From: Nocardia fusca NBRC 14340
Lineage (GTDB): Bacteria; Actinomycetota; Actinomycetes; Mycobacteriales; Mycobacteriaceae
Length of the DNA stretch: 64,000 bases
Assembly: GCF_001618425.1 (NCBI RefSeq)
Contig: NZ_BDCU01000031.1
Coordinates: forward strand, 248,001-312,000
Direction: 5' to 3'
Shown here: piece by piece, positions 17,701-24,800 of the stretch
Layout of the letters: each line of letters opens with the position of its first letter
Position numbering within the stretch: position 1 is the first letter of the stretch
Translations under genes and position numbers: made by a program
Notes under the pieces: model-generated
What the model saw: only the letters and a program-made list of their open reading frames with translations
Database searches by the model: none
What the model was told of the DNA's origin: nothing

Positions 17701-20700
17701 TGGCGCCGGAGTGGCTCGGGGCTATCGGGGCAGGCCGGATCTGACAGCTGCATCGTTCTTCGACGACGGCGACACCCGCTGGTACCGGACCGGTGACCTG
17801 GGCCGATATCGATCCGACGGTGTGCTCGAGTTCCTCGGGCGTGCGGATCGGCAGGTCAAGATCCGTGGGCATCGGGTGGAGTTGGGGGAGATCGAGCAGG
17901 CGATCACCGCCCACCCCGATATTCGCCGGGCTTTCGCGCTGGCGGTCGGGGAGCGCGCGCAGGCGCGGCTGATCGCTTTTGTCGAACCGGCACTGCCCGG
18001 TGATATTTCGCGATTCCTCGCCGACCGGATCCCCGCCGGATGGATGCCCGACTTGATCGCCCTGCCGGATCCGCCGCTGACCGGCAACGGAAAGATCGAC
18101 CACGCCGCCCTGGTGCGGCACGCCGAAGCGGAGACGTCCGCCGGAGCCGGGGCAGCGAGCGGCGAGCCGGTCCGACCGGGGCTGGAAACCCGGATCGGGC
18201 AGATCTGGCGGGACGTACTCGGCGGCGACCTTCCCGACCGGAACGCCAATTTCTTCGGTGCGGGCGGTGATTCACTGTCCGCGACCCGGCTGGTCGGCCG
18301 ACTCTCCCGGGAACTCGGCATCACCCTCACCCTGCGCGAATTCTTCACCGACCCCACCATCGCCGGACTCGGCCGCAACCGGAGCGAGGCCGATATCGCT
18401 ACGCCGGCCGAGCAGTTGCGCAGCGTAGCCGCGGTCCCGGCACTGTCCGCCGATACCGCCCATCGACTGGACCCCTTCGGCTTGACCGATATCCAGGTCG
18501 CGTACTGGCTGGGCCGGTCGCAGGATTTCGATCTCGGCGGCATCGGCGCGCAACTGTACTTCGAATACGACTGGCCCGGCCTGGACGTGGATCGGCTGGA
18601 ACGATCCTGGAACCGGGTGATCGCACGGCACGCGATGCTACGTGCCGTGGTCGGCGCCGACGGCCGGCAACGGGTCCTGCCCGGCACCCTCGACCACCGG
18701 ATTCCGGTGGTCGAGGCCGACGGCGATTTCGACCGCGTCGCCGCCGGGCTCAGGGACGAGATGGCGGGCGGGGTCCTGGACGCCGCCGCCGGGCCGCTGT
18801 TCGATATCCGGGTTCTGCGCGAAGGCGGAAGAAGCCGGGTCTGCGTGGTGTTCGACAGCCTGGTCGTCGACGGCCTGAGCGCGCTGGTGCTCCTCGCCGA
18901 ATGGACACGGTGGTACGCGGACCCGGCGCTCGAGATGGCCCCCTTGGCCATCGAGTTCCGGGATTACGTGCTGGGTTGTGCGCCGTCGGATTCGGAGGTG
19001 GCGGGGGCACTGTCGTATTGGCGGGGCCGGTTGGCGGAATTGCCGCCGGGGCCGCAGTTGCCGTTGCGGGTGTTGCCCGCGCTGGTGGAGCGGCCGCGAT
19101 TCGTGCGTCGCGAAGCCCGGCTCGACCCGGGGACCTGGCACGGAATCGTGGCGCGCGCGAGAGGTTTCGGGGTGACACCGAGTGTGGTGCTGCTGGCCTG
19201 CTACACCTGGGTACTGGGTGGGTGGAGTGCGCAGCGTGACCTGACCGTCACGTTGACGCGTTTCGATCGCCGCGACGTACACCCGGATGTGATGCGGGTG
19301 GTGGGCGACTTCAGTTCGCTGCTGCTGGTCGCGGACCGGCCGGTCGAGCACGAGACCTGGTTGGAGCGGGTTCGCCGCTTGCAGGAGCAGTTGTGGAGCG
19401 ACCTCGATCATCAGCAGGTCTCGGCGATCCGCGTACTGCGCGAACTCGCCCGCGACAGTGCGATACCCGCGGAGCCGGTGCCGGTGGTGTTCACGTCGAT
19501 GCTGGGTGTGGACGACGAGTTGGCGCGGTCGGTGCGGTGGCCGGATTTCACGCGGACGCAGACGCCGCAGGTGTGGCTGGATCATCAGGTCATCGAGCTT
19601 CCGGACGGGTTGTTGCTGAGCTGGGACTCGGTGGACGAACTGTTCCCCGACGGGCTGGTCGAGGATATGTTCGGGGTGTATCACCGGTTGTTGGGCCGGT
19701 TGGGTGAGATCGACTGGGAGCAGCCGCTGGAAGCGGTGTTGCCGGTTCTGCCGGCCGGGCAGCAGGCGGTCCGCGATCAGGTCAATGACACCGCCGGGCC
19801 GCAGCCGGTGCGTGAGCCGAATTCCGGTGAGCACACGAGCGACGGTGGGCACGCGTCCGAGTCGGCTCGGCTTTTACATACGGCGATGTTCGATCTCGCG
19901 GTCACCGATCCCGGCCGCACAGCGCTTGTCGATGGTGATACGACGGTGTCGTTCGGTGCACTCGCCGAGCAGAGCCGGCGGATCGCGGCGCTGTTGCTCG
20001 CGCACGGCGTCCGGCCGGGTGATGCGGTCGCGGTATCCGCGGCCCGGTGTGCGGCGCAGGTGGCGGCGTTGTACGGAGTCCTCGCTGCCGGGGCGGCGTA
20101 TGTGCCGGTCGCCAAGGACCAGCCGGTGCAGCGCCGGACCGCGATCTTGGAACAGGCCGGGGTTTCGGCTGTCCTCACCGACGACACCGGCCGATTCGCT
20201 ACCGTCGCTCGACGCAACGATGCCGGTGCATCTGTTCAGGTCTCCGAGCAGGCCGACCCGGTCGGTCCCGGTGCCGACCTCGAGTATGTCGATACGAGCG
20301 GCCCCGGCGCCGAGCGCGTCGACACCAGCGGTGCCGGTGTCGTCGCCGAGCACGTAGGCGGCAACGGTGTCGCGGGTGACGGTATGGCTCGAGACGCTGA
20401 ACCGCGCGCCGGTGGAGTGCCGGTGCTGGCGCTCGCGGACGCACGGCACTACGAGCCCGCCCCGGTATACCGGGGGAGCGTCGCCGACCTCGCGTACGTC
20501 ATCTTCACGTCGGGTTCGACCGGTACCCCGAAGGGCGTGGAGGTCGGGCACGGCAGTGCCGTGAACACTCTTGTCGACCTCCAGGACCGCTATGACCTCG
20601 GCGCGCGGGACCGCGTACTCGCCGTCGCGGCCGTCGATTTCGATCTGTCGGTGTTCGACCTGTTCGGTGTGCTGGGCGCCGGTGGCAGCGCCGTGATCGT

Positions 20701-21862
20701 GCCGGACGAGGACCGGCGTGACCCGCACCGTTGGCTCACGCTGGTACGACAACACGGCGTGACGGTGTGGAATACGGTGCCGGCGATGCTGGACATGCTG
20801 CTCACGGTGGCCGAGTCCGGACCCGATCCGATCCCCTCGCTGAGACTGGTGCTGGTGTCCGGGGACTGGGTGGGCCTCGATCTCCCCGGTCGCCTCGAAG
20901 GACTGTCCGAGAACTGTCGTTTCGTCGCGCTGGGTGGGGCCACCGAGGCGGCGATCTGGTCGAACTTCTTCGAGGTCGAGACGGTGGACCCGCAGTGGTC
21001 CTCGATCCCCTACGGCCGCCCGCTGCGTAACCAGCGGTTCCGGGTCGTCGACGAGAACGGCCGGGACCGCCCCGACTGGGTGCCGGGAGAACTGCTGATC
21101 GGTGGTGCCGGGGTCGCCCGGGGCTACCGTGGCAGGCCCGACCTCACCGCGGCATCGTTCTTCGCCGACGGTGGTGTCCGCTGGTATCGGACCGGAGACC
21201 TCGGCCGGTACCGGTCCGATGGCGTGCTCGAATTCCTCGGCCGCGCCGACCGTCAGGTCAAGATCCGCGGGCATCGAGTGGAGCTCGGCGAGATCGAGCA
21301 GGCGATCACCGCTCACCCCGCGGTTCGTCGGGCTTTCGCGCTGGCGGTGGGGGAGCGGGCACATACGCGGCTGGTCGCCTTCGTCGAACCGGAAGCACCC
21401 ACCGGCCCGGCAGCGGCCCGGCCCGACCCGTCCGAGCTCCCCGAAGACCTCCCCGGCTTCCTCGCCGACCGCATCCCTCCCGCCTGGATGCCCGAGCTGA
21501 TTCCGCTACTCGACCCGCCGCTGACCGGCAACGGGAAAGTAGATCACGCTGCCTTGGCCCGGCGAGCCGAAACAAACGCCCGCACAGCGAGTTCCGAGCC
21601 GAGCGAGCCGATCCGTCCCGGGTTGGAAACCCGGATGGCGCAGATCTGGGCAGACACGCTCGGCGCCGCGCCGCCCGATCGGCATACAAGTTTCTTCGGT
21701 GCGGGTGGTGACTCGCTGTCGGCGACCCGGCTGGTCGGTCGCCTGGACCGGGAACTCGGCATCACCGTGACGCTGCGGGAATTCTTTACGACCCCGACCA
21801 TCGCCGGACTCGGCAACAACCAACCGCAAACCGGTATCGACCTCGAAGAAGGTGCTCTGTGA
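11753..21862 (+). CDS. Tri-modular NRPS: ArCP-(Cy-A-PCP)x3
   Basis: A 3369-residue assembly-line protein. Domains by eye: aryl carrier 20-95 (Ser53 in LGLDSV), Cy1 about 112-540 (DMIAGDALS), A1 about 555-1040, PCP1 (Ser1104), Cy2 about 1162-1590 (DTLIADGLS), A2 about 1607-2100, PCP2 (Ser2174), Cy3 about 2240-2690 (DSLVVDGLS), A3 about 2706-3250, PCP3 (Ser3321). All three Cy domains keep DxxxxDxxS. By-eye specificity residues are DLFNLSLIWK for A2 and A3 (cysteine-like) but DLYSMGLIHK for A1, so the first residue may be Thr or Ser. No TE, so the chain passes to the next gene. The ATG at 11753 is chosen because upstream sequence in frame runs through the operator. Modules 2 and 3 are a recent duplication. 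The GTGA overlap couples it to the next NRPS. Confidence 0.93.
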   Translation: MQEKLRLLPARSRVREDRDDGAAALRQDVSELTGVPVDDLTDDADLLALGLDSVTIMRISGLMRRAGKRVEYRDLVQNPTLGAWRKLLHENGSGVLEETAAAAEPALVDLAEPFPLAVMQHAFWIGRTQAQQLGDVAAHFYSEFDHGGGLEPDRLERAMRALIARHPMLRVVIDAAGMQRVTEHGAWSGLVVHDLQDLPEPECARHLAQTRDTCSHRSMDIGAGEVIDLQLSLLPGGRTRVHLDLDMIAGDALSLRNLLADLTTLYEHGPGALPALEYSYGRYLADRSRVRATAREQARHWWRSQLPELPAMPELPLLTSEEASGGARVDRRRYWLSSERAAQLRERAHRAGLTTASALATVFAETIGAWSSADRFLLNMPAFDREPLHDDVDRLVGDFSSSVLLDVDLSTPMSVTERGRAITDRLRQVLGYAAYTGVEVLRDLSRAGGGDRVLAPVVYTSALSLGELYTPEVRQCLGEPSWTISQGPQVWLDAQVTEYDGGILLNWDARVSLFPPGLLDTMFDAYVRFVELLLDDSGAWDREAPWPVPGRRYGEVATAPALPLHQRFFARAAADPERTALLADGAAISYGELSARARRMARILRDSGIGRGDSVAITLPKGVDQIVAALGVLAAGATYVPSGIDLPLARRERVYHTAGARLVITDRATVAAGSWPEDIEPVFPEQARAAEPLTRITEVDPEDVMYVIFTSGSTGAPKGVEVPHRAVAATIDAVNGRFGIGADDRTIALSALDFDLSAYDLFGFLAVGGSVVVVEEARRRDAAAWAELIRRWEVTVVSAVPALLDMLLTAAADSGLGRALRVVMLGGDRVTVDLPDRLRRLVPGCRFAGLGGMTEAAIHATVCEVDTVDPDWTSVPYGVPLPHAGCRVVDTHGRDRPDWASGELWVTGTGLAHGYRGDPERTADKFVERDGLRWYRTGDLVRYRPDGTLEFLGRTDHQVKIRGHRIELGEVEAMLADHSRIAAAAAAVLEHPTRSLGAVVVGAGGALDDLTDDALRAWLGERLPAYMVPRRFVRSAALPITRNGKIDRDAVHATLAAAVDSRGDTESAAPRDGLERIVADAWAAVLGREDIRRDDDFFALGGDSLLATRLIRRLLADGVTGADLAHLFTTPTFAAFASTLVFGTATELPAIVGDPEHRYEPFPLTDIQVAYWLGRSDDFDLGGIGAHLYLEYDWSGVDPVRLEAAWNRVIDRHPMLRAVVGADGMQRVLDEVPAYRIPVVEESVTAVRGDISDNLRDAGSWPLFDIRVVRDGEGTRVCAAFDTLIADGLSALVLLSEWTRLYADPDLALPVPGLEFRDYVLGCAPSDSEVAAALSYWRGRLAELPPGPQLPLRVLPAAVERPRFTRREVRLDPDVWQRIAGRARELGLTPSVVLLACYTWVLGGWSAQRDLTVTLTRFDRRDVHPDVMRVVGDFSSLLLVADRPVEQESWLGRARRLQEQLWSDLDHQQVSAVRVLRELARENAVAAEPVPVVFTSMLGVDDELARSVRWPDFTRTQTPQVWLDHQVIELPDGLLLSWDSVDELFPDGLVEDMFGVYHRLLGRLGEIDWEQPLEAVLPVLPAGQQAIRDSVNDTAGPMPGAGAGSGLLHSAMFEVAAATPGRTALVEGGVAVSFGELAERSRRIAALLSAQGVRPGDAVAVSAARGAAQVAALYGVLAAGAAYVPVAVDQPVQRRTAILEQAGVTVVLTDDTGRFATAVPCDTIGEAAGADRTDTGDSAADSERADMAAGIPGGLPVVAIADARPYDPAPVYQATGSDLAYVIFTSGSTGVPKGVEIEHRQAVNTLEDLRDRYGLGVDDRVLAVAAVDFDLSVFDLFGVLGAGGSAVIVPDEDRRDPHRWLALVREHGVTVWNTVPAMLEMLLTVAESGPGLSPTLRLALVSGDWVGLNLPGRLAVLSERCRLVALGGATEAAIWSNYFEVESVHPQWSSIPYGRPLRNQRFRVVDENGRDRPDWVPGELLIGGAGVARGYRGRPDLTAASFFDDGDTRWYRTGDLGRYRSDGVLEFLGRADRQVKIRGHRVELGEIEQAITAHPDIRRAFALAVGERAQARLIAFVEPALPGDISRFLADRIPAGWMPDLIALPDPPLTGNGKIDHAALVRHAEAETSAGAGAASGEPVRPGLETRIGQIWRDVLGGDLPDRNANFFGAGGDSLSATRLVGRLSRELGITLTLREFFTDPTIAGLGRNRSEADIATPAEQLRSVAAVPALSADTAHRLDPFGLTDIQVAYWLGRSQDFDLGGIGAQLYFEYDWPGLDVDRLERSWNRVIARHAMLRAVVGADGRQRVLPGTLDHRIPVVEADGDFDRVAAGLRDEMAGGVLDAAAGPLFDIRVLREGGRSRVCVVFDSLVVDGLSALVLLAEWTRWYADPALEMAPLAIEFRDYVLGCAPSDSEVAGALSYWRGRLAELPPGPQLPLRVLPALVERPRFVRREARLDPGTWHGIVARARGFGVTPSVVLLACYTWVLGGWSAQRDLTVTLTRFDRRDVHPDVMRVVGDFSSLLLVADRPVEHETWLERVRRLQEQLWSDLDHQQVSAIRVLRELARDSAIPAEPVPVVFTSMLGVDDELARSVRWPDFTRTQTPQVWLDHQVIELPDGLLLSWDSVDELFPDGLVEDMFGVYHRLLGRLGEIDWEQPLEAVLPVLPAGQQAVRDQVNDTAGPQPVREPNSGEHTSDGGHASESARLLHTAMFDLAVTDPGRTALVDGDTTVSFGALAEQSRRIAALLLAHGVRPGDAVAVSAARCAAQVAALYGVLAAGAAYVPVAKDQPVQRRTAILEQAGVSAVLTDDTGRFATVARRNDAGASVQVSEQADPVGPGADLEYVDTSGPGAERVDTSGAGVVAEHVGGNGVAGDGMARDAEPRAGGVPVLALADARHYEPAPVYRGSVADLAYVIFTSGSTGTPKGVEVGHGSAVNTLVDLQDRYDLGARDRVLAVAAVDFDLSVFDLFGVLGAGGSAVIVPDEDRRDPHRWLTLVRQHGVTVWNTVPAMLDMLLTVAESGPDPIPSLRLVLVSGDWVGLDLPGRLEGLSENCRFVALGGATEAAIWSNFFEVETVDPQWSSIPYGRPLRNQRFRVVDENGRDRPDWVPGELLIGGAGVARGYRGRPDLTAASFFADGGVRWYRTGDLGRYRSDGVLEFLGRADRQVKIRGHRVELGEIEQAITAHPAVRRAFALAVGERAHTRLVAFVEPEAPTGPAAARPDPSELPEDLPGFLADRIPPAWMPELIPLLDPPLTGNGKVDHAALARRAETNARTASSEPSEPIRPGLETRMAQIWADTLGAAPPDRHTSFFGAGGDSLSATRLVGRLDRELGITVTLREFFTTPTIAGLGNNQPQTGIDLEEGAL
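16245..16510 (+). repeat. 266-bp exact repeat, copy 1 (end of Cy2)
   Basis: Identical base for base to 19503-19768. It covers the C-terminal part of Cy2 and the linker before A2. It is the core of a longer near-identical stretch (from about 15.7 kb) offset by exactly 3258 bp, that is 1086 codons, with no frame change. Confidence 0.9.
19503..19768 (+). repeat. 266-bp exact repeat, copy 2 (end of Cy3)
   Basis: Second copy of the repeat at 16245-16510, at the end of Cy3. The flanks differ by scattered synonymous and a few non-synonymous changes, as expected after module duplication or gene conversion. Confidence 0.9.
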
Positions 21863-24800
21863 ACGTCCCCGACCTGGTAAACGATCTACGACAGCGAGGA
21901 GTGCACCTGTGGGCCGACGGTGAACAGTTGCGGTTCCGCGCCCCCCGGGGTGTGTTGACCGCCGAACACCGGAAACAGCTGGTGGCGGGCAAGCCCGCCG
22001 TCCTGGAGTACCTCGCCCGGGACCAGGCGGTGATCCGCGTGTCCGCCGATTCCGCCGCCGCGCACGAGCCGTTCCCGCTGACCCCGGTGCAGCAGGCATA
22101 CCTGATCGGCCGCGACCCCACCTATCCCTTCGGTGGTGTGGCCTGCGCCAGCTACCTCGAAATCGCCTACGAGGGTGTCGAACCCGACAGCGTGGAAAAG
22201 GCATGGAACGCGCTGGTGCGCCGCCACGACATGCTCCGGGCCACCGTGCACGCCGACGGCTACCAGCAGGTCGCCGCGGCCGTGCCGCACTACGAGATCC
22301 CGGTGACCGACGTCCGGGGCAGGGACCGCGCCGAGGTCGATGCCGTGCGTGACCGGCAGCGAGACGACCTGCTCGGCCCGGAACGCGCCACGGACACCTG
22401 GCCGTTGTTCGCGCTGCGCATCACCCGCACCGATACCGCGTGCGTCCTGCATCTGCTGGTGGAACTGCTGGTGGTGGACGCCGCCAGTATGCAATTGCTC
22501 CTGGCCGAACTCGGCGAACTCGTTCACGCGGCCGGCGACGACGCGGCGCTGCGACCCGCACCGGAGATCGGCTTCCGCGACTACATCCTCGGTGTGCAGC
22601 AGCTGCGCAACGGATCCCGCTACCAGCGGGATCGCACCTACTGGCAGGAGCGGATCGACACCTTGCCCGCCGCGCCGGAGTTGCCCACGCGGGTCGCCGG
22701 CGACGGCAGACCGGCGAACGCCGCCCCGGGCTTCGATCGGCTGCACCACTGGCTGCCCGGCTCCGTTCTTTCCGGCTTGGCGCGCCACGCGACACCGCAC
22801 GGCCTCACCCCCTCCGGCGTGGTACTCGCCGCCTACGCCGAGGTCATCGGGCGCTGGAGCAGGAAACGGCAATTCACGCTGAATCTGCCGGTGTTCAACC
22901 GGCTCCCGGCGCATACCGATATCGGTGCGGTGCTCGGCGATTTCACCTCCGTCAACCTGCTCGGTATCGACCTCGACGAGCAGGACACCTTCGTCGATCG
23001 TGCCCGCGGCATCACCGCCCAGTTGTTCACCGATCTAGACCATCGATTGTTCGACGGCGTGGAGGTACTGAGCGAGCTCACCCGCCGCGCGGGCAATCCG
23101 GTGCTCATGCCCGTGGTGTTCACCAGCACCCTCGGCAGCGACGACGCCGACGCGCGCACACACCGTGGCCGTATCCTGCGCGGAATCACCCGCACCCCGC
23201 AGGTGTGGCTCGACTGCCAGGTGACCCCGCACGACGACGGACTGCTGATCGCCTGGGACGTGCGCCGCGACACCCTGGACGGCGATACCGCCGCCGAGGC
23301 CTTCGCCGCGTTCGTGGATCTGCTCACCCGACTGGCCGGCGCGCCCGGGGCATGGACCACGCAATACCCGGTCGCCCTGCCGCCCGCCCAGCGCAGCCGC
23401 CGCGACAGCTACAACGACACCGCTGCCGACGTGTCACCGCGGCTGCTGCACCAGCGGATTCTGGAGCGGGCCGACACCGACCCGGAAGCCCCCGCGGTGA
23501 TCCACCGCGGCACCGTGCTCGGCTTCGCCGAGCTGCGCCGCCGCGTAGCCGCCTCCGCCGCCGCCCTCCGCGAAGCCGGTGTGCGGCCCGGTGACCGGGT
23601 TGCCGTCGTGATGGAAAAAGGGCCGGAACAGGTGGTGGCCGTGCTGGCGGCCTCGCTGGTCGGCGCCGCCTACGTGCCGATCGCGATCACCCAGCCGATG
23701 GCGCGCCGGGAACGGATCATCGACCGCGCCGGCGCCGCGGTGGCGCTCACCCAATCCTGGCTGCGCGACGCCGGCGAGATTCCCGCGACCGCGCGGCCGG
23801 TGGCCGTGGACCTGCTGCCGGGTATCGACACCGTGCCCGACCTCGCCGGCGACCCCGATGCCCCGGCCTATGTCATCTACACGTCCGGCTCCACCGGCGA
23901 ACCGAAGGGCGTCGTCGTCACCCACCGGGCCGCTGCGAACACGATCGACGATATCAACGAGCGCTTCGCCCTGACCTCCGGCGACCGGGTACTCGGCGTC
24001 GCGAGCCCGGCGTTCGACCTGTCGGTGTGGGATATCTTCGGGGTGCTCGCGGCCGGTGGTGCCGTGGTGCTCCCTGAACAAGACCGCGTGACCGACCCGT
24101 CGCACTGGCTCGAACTGGCGCAACAACATTCGGTCACGCTGTGGAACAGCGTGCCGGGCCAGCTGCAGATGCTGCTGGACGTCCTCGACTCCACGCCCGG
24201 GGCCCGCGCCGAATCGCTGCGGCTGGTACTGCTCTCCGGTGACTGGATTCCGCTGGACCTGCCCGACCGCATACGCGCGAACCACCCGGACCTGACCGTG
24301 GTCGGACTGGGCGGCGCCACCGAGGCCGCCATCTGGTCCATCCACCACCCGGTGCGGGATATCGACCCGCAGTGGCGCAGCATCCCCTACGGCATACCGT
24401 TGCGGAACCAGACCATGCATGTACTGGATGCCGCACTGCAGGAGTGTCCCGAGTACGTCACCGGTGAGATCTACATCGGCGGCATGGGTCTGGCCGAGGG
24501 ATACCTGGGCGACGAAGAACTGACCGCCCAGCGGTTCATCCGGCATCCGCGCACCGGCGCCCGGCTCTACCGCACCGGCGATCTCGGCCGCTTCCACCCC
24601 GACGGCCGTCTCGAATTCCTCGGCCGCGAAGACACCCAGGTCAAGATCCGCGGCTACCGGGTCGAGCTGGGCGAGGTCGAGTCCGCGCTGCGCCGCCATC
24701 CGGCCGTGGCCGATGCCGCGGTGCTGGTCGACGGCCGGGGCCCGGGTGCGCGGCTGCTCGGCTTCGCCGAGATCGCGACCGACGCGTCCGGTGATCAGGG

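Noticed and set aside
14393..18121. Long minus-strand open frame opposite the NRPS
   Set aside because: It is a GC-bias shadow: histidine/arginine/glutamine-rich translation without domains, antisense to clear NRPS modules.
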